Shown: in pieces, positions 10,914-23,582 of the stretch
How the letters are laid out: each line of letters opens with the position of its first letter
How positions within the stretch are numbered: position 1 is the first letter of the stretch
NCBI RefSeq assembly: GCF_010093535.1
Contig: NW_022985171.1
Span: 801,883-865,882 of the forward strand
DNA: 64,000 nt
Direction of reading: 5' to 3'
DNA from: Lindgomyces ingoldianus
Lineage: Eukaryota > Ascomycota > Dothideomycetes > Pleosporales > Lindgomycetaceae
Notes under the pieces: model-generated
The model's database searches: none
Told to the model about the DNA's origin: nothing
Seen by the model: only the letters and a program-made list of their open reading frames with translations
Translations under genes and position numbers: made by a program

Positions 10914-11936
10914 TCATATTTTGCTTCTCGATTTTGTTTCCTCGCGATTTTGCTGTGCCATGCGTATCAGAGCATAGAGACTTTGCAGTCTAGGCATTTC
11001 GAATCCTCGTTCTCGTGCTATCCTGATTGGATTCCCTAGTATGACCTCGAGCTCCATGGTCTTGCCTTGCTCCCAGTCTAATGCCATGCTAGGCTTGCTC
11101 CCACTCGTGTTTTTCTGGGTACTGCGCAAAATTTGCTCAGAGCTAGCAAACTCCTTTGGGAGAGGTTTGCCCAGTATCTTGGGGGCGACCGCAAGGACTT
11201 CTTCCATCACGCCCTTTAGATGCCTCGCCATTTCGTCGTCCTTAGCCATGGCAACATTGGGAGTGCAGCCAGAGAGGACAGATGAGGGATTCATCGATGC
11301 GTTGATAGCAATCTTGTGCCATCGTACAAGTTGCAGCTTCGCGTGGTCGTATGCATCTGCATCGTTGATCCCCCCCTGTTTCAGTAACTTAACGAATCGA
11401 TCGTTCTGCTCAATCGCTCGAGTATCCGTACTCCTAGGATTCCCTGTGTCGAGGTGCGGGAGCCATGGACCGCTATTAATCCGCGTCCAGCGGTTATGTA
11501 TGATCTGTCCGTGGCTCGGCTGAGCGCAACTCGCAATCGTTACAGCACTGCATATAGAAGCATTCGGAAAACGCGTGGCATATGGGGCTTCGACACCAAG
11601 CCCGTTTTGGATCAACACGATCGCTGTTTGGTCGGATACCAGGCCTTCGAGAATCTTTGAATCGTCGCTTACATCAGGTAACGCCTTTGTGCTCACAACG
11701 ATGAAATCCCATTGGATTCCGCTGCGGCATGCCTCCTCGGTGTTCGCAAATATATGGGATGGGATGAATCTGTAGTCGCCGTACAGGGGCGACGTGACTG
11801 CGAAGCCATTTGCCTTGACGACAATGTAATTCGATCGGCAGATAACGGAAACATGAGTATTGGGGACAAGAGCGAGACGGGATGCGTAGAATGCTCCAAT
11901 GGCGCCAGCGCCGACAATCAGGATTTCGGTAGGCAT
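10914..11936 (-). CDS. ketopantoate reductase (ApbA/PanE) family protein
   Basis: Intact intronless gene of 340 aa, the usual length for this NADPH-dependent family, which reduces 2-dehydropantoate to pantoate in pantothenate synthesis or acts on similar 2-keto acids. The N-terminus has the Rossmann motif ILIVGAGAIGAFYASRL (GxGxxG) at residues 5-21. Next come VVSTKALPDV and the IQNGLG block at about residue 110. The C-terminal domain carries RWHKIAINASMNPSSVLSG, containing the family lysine and the conserved N-x3-N positions. A C-terminal basic tail follows. The start at 11936 places the Rossmann motif at the usual distance. It lies 2.7 kb upstream of the polyketide synthase and points away from it. 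Paralogues of this family occur in fungal biosynthetic clusters, so it may be either the primary-metabolism enzyme or a tailoring enzyme; sequence alone does not decide. Confidence 0.92.
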   Translation of the reverse strand: MPTEILIVGAGAIGAFYASRLALVPNTHVSVICRSNYIVVKANGFAVTSPLYGDYRFIPSHIFANTEEACRSGIQWDFIVVSTKALPDVSDDSKILEGLVSDQTAIVLIQNGLGVEAPYATRFPNASICSAVTIASCAQPSHGQIIHNRWTRINSGPWLPHLDTGNPRSTDTRAIEQNDRFVKLLKQGGINDADAYDHAKLQLVRWHKIAINASMNPSSVLSGCTPNVAMAKDDEMARHLKGVMEEVLAVAPKILGKPLPKEFASSEQILRSTQKNTSGSKPSMALDWEQGKTMELEVILGNPIRIARERGFEMPRLQSLYALIRMAQQNREETKSRSKI

Positions 11937-12964
11937 CGTTACTGGTGGTGATAGTAGGTTGGTGTTGACTGAGAGATAAAGTATTGTTTCCTACCCGAGC
12001 TTTCGTCATTGGCCTGAAACTCGAAGCCTCGGTAACTTCTAGGGTCGCAGAGAGGGTAGCCGAGCGGAACGGTTCAACGTTTCACCAGATGTCCGTGCAC
12101 ACTCTTCCAAAATTGGAGTGCGCTCTTCTTGGTGGTCGTCGTGGGAAGTGATTCATTCTATGTATCGCAACTCGTCTTGGATCTACTCTACCCTAATCAG
12201 CAGCCTTTGTCATCTTACTAACCTATCAGCAACAGCCTCGATTTCTTAGCTTTGAAGATATTCTGTCTTGCCCACGGCATTCGGAGGAGCATTTGGAAGC
12301 CTAGTAACCGTCAGATACCACAAAGGAGAGGGTCCCTTAACAGACTTCTTGCTACAGGATGTCGGCAACGATGGGTTTCCTCCATCTGAAAAGATCTCAA
12401 CTCATCAGAGGTCGTTAGGTCGATCCACTAGATATCCAGTTAAGAGCCTACGAATCTCGCTGGAATGACATGAAGCACCTCGCACGAGAACCCCGAACGC
12501 ACATCTTACATGCCCATCCTCCAGAACTCTTGGCCTTACCGACTTGAGCTTACTTTGCGAATGACTTTACGAGCCAGGACCGAGAGTTTTCGTCGCTAGG
12601 GCACGGATCTAATTGATGTGCCAAGCCGAACCCTTTTGCATTGCCATAAGATTTGTCTTCGGATGGCCAATGTTGGCTGATTCTTACTAATCTACCTAGA
12701 CATATTGTTACCAGTTGTCTGGACGAGCTTTTGACAGGTTTTGTTCCGGGGGTCATGCTGGCTCATCAGCTGTGTACGGCTAGCTGTCAGCAGACATTAA
12801 GTTGTGGACAATGAACTTTAGTTTTCCTTTCTTTATGCTATTCGATGGTACTCCGCAATATATATATATACATCCATCAGGTATCTCAGTTATATGTTCT
12901 GAAATTTTCATCAGGCTATTATTCTCTTTTTCCCAGTCGCGTCTCTTGGCCAACTTAGCTCAGT
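11937..12964. other. intergenic region upstream of ABC relic
   Basis: Promoter side of the ketopantoate-reductase-type gene, followed by about 900 bp with no recognisable gene. If the ABC transporter relic once had its first half here, I cannot recognise a Walker A motif in any frame. An (AT)n stretch lies near 12858-12870. Confidence 0.35.
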
Positions 12965-13845
12965 CTCACTCATACGAAAGATACCAAGGTTAGGAACGAT
13001 TATATTCACTGTATGTCTAGCGGGGAGCGAAAACGAGCCTCCATTGCTAAGATGGCATTGTGCAATAGCGCGATCGATGCTTGGGATAACAGCTCTCGTA
13101 GAATCGATTCTACATCAGTGTCAGAGCTGATAAAGGCCCTCGAGATTTCAGCGAAGATTGGGAGTGTGTGCCACCTTGTTGCAGTATACCAAGTCTCGTA
13201 AGCCATCTATGACCTGTTAGATAAGGCTATAGTGCTTTATAAGGGCAGACAGATCTACTTCGGCCCACAGGTAAGGAAAGGCGGTATTCCAAAGATAATG
13301 GATGGGATTACCCGCCGCTCCAGACCACGGGAGATTCCCTCACGTCAGTTACCAACCCCGCTGAACCGAAGCCACGAAGTAGCTTTGTGAACAAGGTTCC
13401 AGGGCCATTGAACGAACTTGTACATTACTGGGAAAGTTCTAACGAGTATTCCAATTTGCAAAACAAAAATTTAAATAACGAGCGCGAAACTGCAGAAAGC
13501 GAAAGCGCTCTTGCCCAGCTCCAAACCTCTCATCGGGAGAGCAAAAGAAACACACGAGACTGTCGCTACTGCCTTAACAGGAGCGGGTATTTAAATTCTC
13601 ACAATCGTCATCTATACTGACTTCAATTTACCACGACCTTACATGCATCCGCGGTTTGAGTGGCTCTCGTATGTGAATCCAGTTGCATATGCTTTCGAGG
13701 TGAGTTAGACCGCTCTATACAAGGTGTTCTTTAAGTTGATGTCCATTTTTAGGCGTTTTTGGTCATCGAAGTTCACGGTTGCATGTTCCCATGTCCGTAT
13801 GTAACCTTTGAGTGGTGGACTCTTGACAAGTCGGCGTTTGTTTGA
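12965..13845 (+). pseudogene. broken full-size ABCG (PDR-type) transporter, N-terminal half
   Basis: Remnant of a pleiotropic-drug-resistance ABC transporter, a plasma-membrane efflux pump. Frame 1 reads THTKDTKVRNDYI, then the ABC signature SSGERKRASIAKMAL (normally SGGERKRVSIAEMAL), a degraded Walker B/D-loop region AWDNSSRRIDS (normally WDNSTRGLDS), and VAVYQVS. An in-frame TAA at 13199-13201 follows where the family has Gln (CAA to TAA), and then AIYDLLDKAIVLYKGRQIYFGP. A frameshift near 13300-13345 leads to TSVTNPAEPKPRSSFVNKVPG and HYWESSNEYSNLQ. Most of the first membrane domain is missing. The text resumes at 13642 with [19 protein letters not shown], an intron still with GTGAGT..TAG borders, and AFLVIEVHGCMFPCP. 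Walker A, the second nucleotide-binding domain and the second membrane domain are absent. Its position beside the PKS suggests a lost export gene. Confidence 0.75.
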
Positions 13846-14613
13846 AGCGGTGATCACAAGTCCCCTTCACCGCTGCATGACTCCGGTTGCGGGGTCGCAG
13901 ATGAGTTCTATCGCGCCTATCAAAGAATCATCGGGTTACTCATGGCGGTAGCTAGATTCTGCGCATGCCATTCTCTTCACAGTGAAATCGCTGACAGGTG
14001 CTGTCGGACTAGTCCAAGTATCACCTGTTGCGCCACCTTTGGCCCTTAAGTTCCTTCTCAATCGTTGTCTTCGTGGCAACTCTACTATCAGGCGTTTGTA
14101 ACACGCTGAATTCCACGGAAACATACGGTACGATGACGTGGATGCGGATGGATTTGCTTCGCTTACCCCGTTCGTCCAGCATGACTGTCCCACGTGGGTC
14201 TTTTCCTAATATCTATGGCATGACTGAAAATGTCTATATTGTTCCCTTGGTTGCAGCTAAGTGGGAGTTCTGAGTTGTTGTGAAGTAAGTGAATGGGTGG
14301 CAAGAAAGCTCAAACCCAATTATCTCATTCACGCCACCCTTGAATTACGTACAAGTTGCAACGATATGCTGCAGACCGTATATTCTCTCAACGAGCGCTT
14401 TTAAGTCTGATACTAGCGCAAACTATCTCGAAAGCGAAACACTCGACATTCGTCGTTGGCCCCTGTGTTAGATATATCTTTGATTTCGAACCCAGTTTAC
14501 GTCGACCTAGCCCTTTTCCCTCCTCAATTCTCCGAACACTCTCGGCACGATACTCTATTCCCGCCGTGTTGCCTTGTTGCTCTCCTGTAGAGCAACCTTC
14601 GCTCTCCTTGTCC
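13846..14613. other. PKS promoter region with ABC debris
   Basis: Sequence between the last recognisable ABC transporter text and the PKS start codon. The first 200 bp may still be transporter debris. The remainder is the presumed PKS promoter and leader; a frame open from 14356 upstream of the PKS ATG is not supported as coding. I recognise no specific operator. Confidence 0.35.
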
Positions 14614-17600
14614 ATGCCTATCCTCATGACCCATGATATACCACAACCGATTGCCATTATTGGAAGCGCATGCCGCTTGCCTGGCAGCGCATCTAGCCCG
14701 TCGAAATTATGGGTGTTACTTCAAAATCCCGTTGAGTTACTGAAGGAAGCGCCACGAGACCGGTTCAACTGGGAGGGCGTTTATCGACCCGATGGACTTC
14801 ACAGTAGTTCAAAGACGAAGGACGGATACTGGCTGGAAGAAAATATTAGGCAGTTTGACCCCCAATTCTTCAACATTCCCCCTGCGGAGGCTGAGACTCT
14901 TGACCCCCAGCACCGAATTCTTCTGGAAAATGTGTATGAGGCTATGGAATCAGCGGGGCTCACTCTAGAAGATTTGCAAGGGAGTGATACGGGAGTCTTC
15001 GTGGGGTTAATGGGATGCGAGTATTTCGATAATGCCACATTCGATCTCGAGGCTTCCTCTGGCCAAATGCTTACTACCGGCACGGGCCGAAATATGGCAG
15101 CCAACCGAATTTCCTACACCTTCGACTTCCGAGGACCTTCAATGACCATTGACACGGCATGTTCCTCAAGCATGATGGCAGTTCACCTGGCCGTATCTTC
15201 CTTGCGGCGGGGGGAGTGCAAAGTAGCATTTGCTTGTGGAGCTTCTTTGAATTTGGTGTTCCGCAGCTTTGTTTCCCTGACTAAAATGAAGATGATTAGC
15301 CCAGATGGCCGAAGGTCAGTGTTCAGTTTTGGTAGTGATGCAATTGCATACACCCCACTAACCACCCGATAGTAAAATGTTCGACGAAACAGCGAATGGA
15401 TACGGAAAGGGAGAAGGGGTCGCTGTTGTGTGTCTGAAACGCCTGGATATGGCCATTGAGGATGGTGACTACATTGAATGCATTATCCGAGAGACTGGCA
15501 CGAATCAGGACGGACGCACAAGAGGAATTGCCATGCCTAGTGCGGAAGCGCAGGCTGATTTGATTCGCCAGACATACAGACGGGCGGGACTTGATCCTAC
15601 TCAGATCGGCTCTAGACCTTCATTCTTCGAAGCTCACGGCACAGGCACACCTGCTGGCGATCCCGTTGAGGCGCAAGCTGTTGAAGCTGCATTCTTCCCA
15701 CCGGACCAAGAATATGCGGATGATGAGATACTCTACATTGGCTCCATCAAGACTGTCGTTGGGCACACTGAAGGAACAGCTGGCATTGCGGGAATGCTGA
15801 AGGCCGTTCTTGCAGTCCAAAATGGAGTAATACCCCCCAACCTGCTGTTCTCCCGCATGAATCCTAGCGTGGAACCTTACTCGAAACACTTACGATTAGT
15901 GACGGCGGCAAACCCTTGGCCACTATTGCCTGCGGCGTGCCCACGAAGAGCTTCTATCAATAGTTTCGGTACGTTTGGGTGATTTAACACCTTCAAATTT
16001 ACTGACTCCTTTCTTTAGGATTTGGGGGCAGCAATGTCCACGTCATACTCGAGAGTTATGCAGATGCTACGCGTCGCCGTATTGCAAGCATGACTTCCGT
16101 TGGTTCTGCCGCCCTCCCCATCTTCACGCCATTCACCTTTTCCGGGATCTCTGAGCGCACATTAGTGTCAACCCTGGAAACGCTGCTCCAATATCTCAAG
16201 GATCATTCTGGTAGCGTTAGTCTTCGAGACCTGGCATGGACGTTACAGTACAAGCGCTCTCAGTTCCCTTTCCGATGCGCAATTGCTGCCCGAACCTCTG
16301 AAGAGCTCCAGCAGAAGCTCGAATCCACCATTCAAATTGCCACTAGCAAAGGAGCCGCTGCAATCTCAACCCGGGCATCCTCAATAGCATCTCCTCGGAT
16401 AATGGGTATATTTACCGGCCAAGGGGCGCAATGGGCTACCATGGGGAAAGACCTGATTGGGAGATCAGCGTACGCGCGGGAGATCATCGAGAAGCTTGAC
16501 TCTTCCCTTTCCTCACTACCAGTGTCAGATCGACCCAAGTGGAAACTCAAAGAGGAGTTGATGATCGACGGCACTCAGTCGCGCATGCATGACGCTACGC
16601 TATCCCAGCCGTCAACTACCGCCGTTCAGATTCTCCTAGTCGATCTCCTCAGGGCGGCTGGGGTGAAGCTCCATGTCGTTGTTGGTCACTCTTCAGGTGA
16701 AATTGGTGCTGCATATGCTGCTGGTTTAATAAGTGCCGAACATGCCATTAAGATTGCTTATTACCGTGGACACCATTCTGGGCTAGCTGCGGGGAAAAAT
16801 AATCAGGCTGGAGCAATGCTCGCTACTTTTATGACAGCTGAGCACGCGACGGAGCTGTGTAATGACCCGGATCTCCTGGGTCGTATCTCCATTGCTGCAT
16901 TCAACAGCCCGTCGATAGTCACTTTATCGGGCGACGCTGAAGCGATCGATGAGGCTGCTACGGTACTTGAGCGAAGAAAGATATTCGCGAGGCGGCTCAA
17001 GGTCGACAAAGCATACCATTCTTATCACATGAGCGCCTGTGCGGTTCCATATTTGCAGTCTCTGGAACAATGCGGAATGTCGCCGCTGGCTCCTCCCGAG
17101 GACGCTCCGATGTGGTTCTCGAGTGTTCATTGTGGAAAGCGAATGGCTGCAGGCAAGAAACTACGCGGGTCTTATTGGATTGAGAACCTGACTTCCCCTG
17201 TGCGATTCTCTGAAGCCATCACTACCGCCATATCAGAAATGGGATTGCCAGATCTTTTCCTTGAAGTTGGGCCACACCCGGCTCTGAAAGTTCCTGTTCA
17301 ACAAATAGTTGGAGAGACCGCGAAGAGTGACAATGCGTACATCGGATTGATAAATCGAGGGCAAAACTCCAAAATCTCATTTTCCAATGCGCTTGGAAAT
17401 ATCTGGTCTCGGTTTAGCCGATCCGCTGTGGATTTCAGGAACTACGATGCCATGCTCTCAAATGGGCCGAAACCAACACTCATCAAAGACCTTCCCACCT
17501 ACCCTTGGCAACACGACAAAGAATACTGGTGGGAGAATCGGTACCTTCGTAGACGCTTCCAAGAAACGCTTCCACCAAGTGAGCTATTGGGGCACTCACT

Positions 17601-20600
17601 TTCGATTGGAGCACAGCATGAGGCGAAATGGCGCCATTTCCTAAAGCCCAAAGAAATTCCCTGGCTTTTAGATCATAAGCTGAATGGTCTGGCGGTACTT
17701 CCTGGAGCTGCCTATGTCGTGATGGCAACCACCGCTGCTGAGCGACTATTCCAGAAACATCCCATCGAAGTCATTGAAATAGAGGAGATTCACTTTCTCC
17801 TTCCGATTAGTTTTGCTGATGAGGATTCAGCTATTGAAACCGTGCTGACAGTTACGACAATCGACTTCACTCAAACTCGAGCAAAGGCTGACTTTTTTGT
17901 CGATTTCTGCAGCCATCAGCGGAGAGACGAGATGATGACCGCCGCGCGGGGCAAGCTCGTTGTCCGTTTTGGTATTGATTTGGATAGAGCGCATCCCGAA
18001 GGGGTCACTCAGCATTCGATTCTAGTTACTGTGGGTGTGGATCTTTTCTACCAATCCTTACGCGATGAAGGTTTTACCTTCACTGGACCCTTTCGATCCA
18101 TCACCTCCTTGCGGCGCCGGATGGATTTTGCTGCCGGTGAGATTAGATCGTTGCCAAGTGAGATGACTTTTCACCCTGCAATGCTTGATGGCCTTCTTCA
18201 GGGAGCCTTTGCAGCACATGGGTTTCCTGGGGATAGCGCCATGCCAAACTTCCGTGTTCCATCATACATAAAGTCTATCAAAATCTTTCCAACTCGATGT
18301 GGAGAGATAGCCGGAATGTATAAGTCTCTCCGGTTTGAGGTAATGAAGACTGGATCTCAAGAGTATGGGGGCTTACTGTACAGTCCCGGGGGCGAAGGCG
18401 CCACAATCTATGTCGAAGGACTCTCCCTTGCGCCTTTCCATTTCTCCACCTCGAAGGACGACTTGAAAATGTTTTCTGAGGTTGTTTGGAGGCCATGCAT
18501 TCCAAACGCTCAGCTGATAACTTCAAGCTTCGTTGTGGCATCGGAGCAAATGCGATTGGCTAAGCTTATCGAGCGGGTGGCACTCTTCTATCTCCGCACG
18601 CTCAATAGAATCATTTCATACGAAGAGGAACAACGCGCGGATCAACCTTTACGGCATCTACTTGAATACGCTCGCTTGGTTTCGGCTGAGGCGTTGCTTG
18701 GACTGAATCCACATCTGGAACAAGAATGGCTTCAGGATACCGAGGACGATATATCGGAAATCGTGAAGGCGAACCCTGGGTCGATTAACCTTGAACTCCT
18801 TGATTTAGTAGGGAAAGCGTACCCTTTCATCATTTGTCGTCAGGAAAACGCCCTTAGCACGCTGATGGAAAATGATATGCTCAGTAGACTATATCGATAT
18901 GGCCTAGGATTTCCGGAGACAAATGCATGTCTTGCACGTGTTGTCCAGACGATCTCTAATCGATCATCAAACATCAGGATACTCGAGATTGGAGCAGGAA
19001 CCGGTTCCGTGACGGGCTCGATCCTAGAATCCGCAGCCTATTCTTCGTACACATTCACGGACATCTCTCCTGCGTTTCTTGGATCCGCGAAGCAGCTGTT
19101 CAGGCGTTTTGCAGATAAGATGCTCTTCAAGACTTTCGACATGGACAAAGATATCGTTCAGCAAGGGTACGACGTAGGGTCGTTCGAAGTCATTGTGGCA
19201 TCAAACGTCCTCCATGCCTCTGCAGATGTGCCCAAGGCACTGAGAAATATTCGAGCACTCCTACGACCTGGGGGATATATGGTGTGCTTGGAATTGGCCA
19301 AGAACAGGCAAGCATTCCATACCACTATAATGGGGGGATTGCCAGGCTGGTGGCTGGGACATGGCACGGATCGATCATGGTCTCCAGCTTTGAAAGTGGA
19401 ACAATGGGACAAATACCTTCGAAAATCCGGTTTCGGAGGAATCGACGCAATCACACCTGTCCTCGATGAGCTGCTGTGCCCATATCATGTCTTTACGGCC
19501 CAGGCTGTGGATGATCGAGTCATGGCCATTCGGAAACCTCTTTCTTTCAGCCTTCCAATGAGTTCTGATAGTTTGATGATTATTGGGGAAGACCCGATTG
19601 AGCACAAGGGACTCATTACTGGCATCGAAAATTTGCTCTCTGCTTCTTTCAAGGAACTTACCCAAATTCCTGGCTTAGAGGACTTAAACCGGTGTGGCAC
19701 AATCCCCTCCGTTGTTCTCTGCCTCGTCGAATTGGACAAGCCACTGTTCCTAGACATAACCCCAGCAAAACTCGCGACACTACAGAAACTATTCACCGAG
19801 GCCACTGACATAGTTTGGATTACTAAAGGATGCAGGGTTCCAACCAGCATAGAAGCAGCCTATGGCAATATGATGGTTGGTCTTGGTCGAAGTGTCCGGC
19901 ACGAACTGCCTCATCTTCGACTTGCGTTTTCTGACTTCGACACCGTTGACTCGGTGAACGCGCGGAACCTGAGCCAGGAAGTGCTTCGATGGTACATGCT
20001 GGGACAATGGGCGGCAGAGGGGTGGCGCGATGATGTCCTTTTCGGTCATCACAATGAAACTGCGGTGGAGGATGGCGTTAAACTCTACCCAAGTATTGTC
20101 CACTCTAAGGCACGAAACTTCCGCTACAATGCACAACACCGCCGCATCACACACGATGTTCGACCGCATACGACGCCGGTGGAGTTGCATTTCAAGGACT
20201 CGAACGGTCTGTACAACCTTCGCGAGGCACCTCATACCCCATCACAATCCGTCGGGAACAGTACTCTTTTCGTAAAGATGTTGTATTCGACTCTTTACGC
20301 CACCAAAATTTCGTCTATGGGCTATCTCTTTGTCGGCCTCGGTATCAACCTGAGAGGAGACTTCACGATTGTATTCTCCGACACAATCAGTTCCTGGGTA
20401 GAAGTTCCTCGCTATGCGGTGCATGCTTGTAGCCCATCGAAAGGCTTCGAGAAACAATATTTGCATGCATTTGCCTGCAATCTGGTAGCAGAACGCGTCA
20501 TCAAGGCGGCTCGGACCAGTGGTCATCTAATGGTGCTCTCTGCTGACCCACTGTGTATGTCTTTTATTGAAGAGAGAGCTTCTAAATTAGGCAAGAAGGT

Positions 20601-22227
20601 GGTATTCATCACAAGCATTCCTCTTTTCGAACGCGATCGGGCAATTTTCGTGCACCCACATAGCCTGGACGTCAAAATTCGGCAGAGCATTCCAGAAGGG
20701 GTATCTGTTCTGATTAACATCTCTAACCGACCCCAAGACGAAGTCCTATTCAAGCGAGTGAGTTCAATGTTTGAATCGCGATGCTCGAAACTGAAAGATT
20801 CGGGTGCAATATTTAAACCCCTTTCATCGGGATACGACAGCGTCTCGGATTCGAGTGCCTCTAGTCGGATCGTGGGAAAGAATGTGGAGGATCTGGAAGC
20901 TTTGCCGCCCACAATGTATGAAGCAGTCGACGTTTATTCGGTCAGTCCGAAAGACCTAGCGCAACGGCCACTGCAGAATTTCTCTTCGATTCTTGACTGG
21001 ACTGCAACAGACCGCATACCAGTTAGCATACAGCCGGCTTCCGTTGTTGTAAAGTTTTGCCCCGATAAGACCTACCTAATCATAGGAACTAGCGATATTG
21101 CTCGATCTATTTGTGAATGGATGATAGTGAATGGGGCTAGATATGTTCTTATGGCAAGCCGCAACCCGGACAGCCTTTCGGGCTGGGCCAAGGATATGGA
21201 GTCTAAAGGTGCATTTGTAGATCTCCATGTTGCGGATGTCACGTGCGAATCTTCGATACGGGAGATGATTGTCTCCGCAAAGAAAGGCCTAAACGCACGC
21301 AAGATTGTTATGCCACCCTTCGGTGGTATGATTCACTTGGCTCTCGTGCTTAAAGACGCTGTTTTTACCAGGATGACCTTTGAGGAACTTCAGGCCGTCA
21401 CGGATGTCAAGGCAAGGGGAAGTCGCATTCTGCATGAACAACTTCTTGACGAGATGCTCGATTTCTTCATTATGGCGTCAAGCGTTTCATATGTTCTCGG
21501 CAATCCTGGTCAAGCAAACTATATCTGCGGAAATGCTTTCATGGTTGGGCTATCAAAGTATCGAAGAAGCATTGGTTTGGCAGCCTCGGTTGTTGATCTT
21601 GGCCGTGTGACTGGTATTGGGTACATCTCTCGTTCCGAGCGTGCAAAAGTCAACGAGTTCAACTCGGAGGACATTCGAAAACGAGCACTATACCCCATTT
21701 CGGAACGCGACCTCCACCAGATCTTTGCAGAAGCTGTCTTGGCCAGTCCACACGACTCTAGATCAAGTCCAGAGATAATCACGGGCTTACGAAATGTCGA
21801 GCCAGATATGTTGCCACATTCTCCATGGGCTAATGAACCCATGTTTGCACATCTGCTCACGCCGGAATCAACGGATACTACCATGAAAAGTAAACCCCAA
21901 CTCTCAGTGCGAGAAAAACTTAGCGAAGAGCTTTCCTCTGTCTCTACAACCTTGGTGGAAGACAATGTCTACGACATTGTTCGATCGGCATTTATGGATC
22001 GTCTCAGCGTTCTACTTCAGATTGACGTAGAGGATATTGATGAGTCTGTTAGCCTTCTCGATCTGGGCATCGATTCACTAGTTGCAACCGACATTGGCAG
22101 TTGGGCGAGAAAGGAGTTGCGAGTACAAGTTCCACATTCGATGGTGTTTGGTGGAGCAAGTGCGTTGGACCTCGTGAAATTTGCGGTGGAGCATTTGGAT
22201 CGAGGTTGGGCGATGTTGAGGAATTAG
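14614..22227 (+). CDS. highly reducing polyketide synthase (KS-AT-DH-MT-ER0-KR-ACP)
   Basis: Iterative type I HR-PKS of about 2,501 aa. Exons are 14614-15314, 15373-15968 and 16019-22227; both introns (58 and 50 bp) restore KS text (GRSKMFDE, SFGFGGSN). KS: catalytic Cys183 in DTACSSS, His322 in EAHGTGT and His365 in [12 protein letters not shown]: Ser657 in GHSSGE. DH: His985 in [11 protein letters not shown], Asp1156 in [11 protein letters not shown]-methyltransferase: EIGAGTGS near 1422-1429 and [11 protein letters not shown]. About 1714-2060 is a shrunken enoylreductase-like region with no NADPH motif, as in LovB-type synthases that borrow a partner ER. KR: SSV and Tyr2267 ([11 protein letters not shown]) are kept, but the cofactor loop reads [10 protein letters not shown] instead of the usual VGLTGDLGRS. 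ACP: Ser2452 in LGIDSL. The protein ends about 50 residues later with no condensation, thioesterase or reductase domain, so release needs another enzyme. The start at 14614 (or 14626) precedes [13 protein letters not shown] directly. Product unknown. Confidence 0.95.
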
Positions 22228-23582
22228 GGTTTAATTTGAATTTTGTTCTGGATTTGGACTGACCGATTCAGGCTGGAAATCTAACAGAAATGTTGGTTTC
22301 GGATATGGTATAGATTTGGGGGTTTTTCTCCGCTCCAATATTTGCCTTGGTAACGATCTATGGCGATGGATATCGCATGGGACACGATTAATCTCTTACC
22401 AAGCAGCAACAGAAGGTGTATGTAGATGTATGGCTGCACGTGAGACAATGAATACCATCTTGCTTGCCTCTAGACCTTGATATGCTACTTTGTAAGAGGG
22501 GATTTTTAATAGAAGCTTATCTTCTCTTTTCTGCTACTTTACCTTCGGCATACCATTTTCATTTCATACGTAGTTAGGCCGCCTATCACCCTCTAGGCGT
22601 ACCCAATCCCTATATTGGCCTGGCTTATTACATGATTTGGTAAATCTAAATCCCTAAACCAGTTCTGAAGCGCTCCTATCAGCGACTTCTATCACTCAGC
22701 CATTTAGCAGGCTACCAAAAATGTGTACCAGGGATCCAACTAACTTCAGCCCTGCGAAATTGAGACGACTAGGTGCCACGACGGAAATTTACATTGGGAT
22801 CTGTATCAGCACTGCCACTGATGGCCTGCTTTTCTTCTACTTCTTTCACTTTTCGTCTTGCTTTTATATTGGTCTCGCGGTTTCTATCATGAGCTCAACT
22901 ATTAGGATATTGTTGATGAATTGTTTCGCACGAATTCTTCTAGTGCATGACTACATGTTTACTATAGAGAGCTCAATTATGGTTATGGTGTTGGCGCCTT
23001 ACAGGCAGGCGAAACAACTCAAGCTCGAAATTTCCTATTAGTTTTTCGAGTTGATCTGGGGAGTAATACTTCAACAATGACCGTCTTGGCTACAGCCAGT
23101 GCAGGTAAGGAACACCTACCTTCGCAGGGAGGGATTTCTTCACCCGGCTAAAGCGGCGTTCACCTTCACTAATTTTCTTAAACATTTTCGAGAAACTGAC
23201 AGGTAGTTAACAAAATAAGCGTAACGGTGACGGCCTGGGCGCATTACGTTCTGCAAAATATCAACACCATACTTTCACCTCCAATTACCGAGGCCACTAT
23301 ATAACCCTAAGCGAGCCGTCGCTTCGCGATCACCTTGACACCACACTACACAATTTACAAGGCGTTGTGTTGTAAGATATCAAGGCGAACAAGACCACTG
23401 ACATGTCAAAAAACATGTCAACCCTTCCCACGATGGAGGCCTCTCTTGGAAATGGGTACAAGGGCAGCTCCCCCAAGAAGCATGGCAGAGGTAATGCCGA
23501 ACAGGATGATCTGACTGGTCAGAAGCCTGTTGGCTGTGGCGACGATTTTTGTTTTTACTAATGTTTTGGCACAGCAACCACC
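22228..23582. other. intergenic region downstream of PKS
   Basis: About 1.35 kb after the PKS stop. A hydrophobic 106-codon plus frame at 22721-23041 has no recognisable family and no upstream or downstream exon I can join, so I leave it unannotated. No tailoring enzyme or regulator for the PKS is found here. The final 300 bp are the upstream region of the next gene. Confidence 0.4.

Noticed and set aside
14356..14613. N-terminal extension of the PKS frame
   Set aside because: No upstream ATG with family text; the KS normally starts within about 15 residues of the Met at 14614.
22080..22227. PKS-NRPS hybrid possibility
   Set aside because: The frame stops about 50 residues after the ACP serine, and no condensation-domain motif (HHxxxDG) follows.
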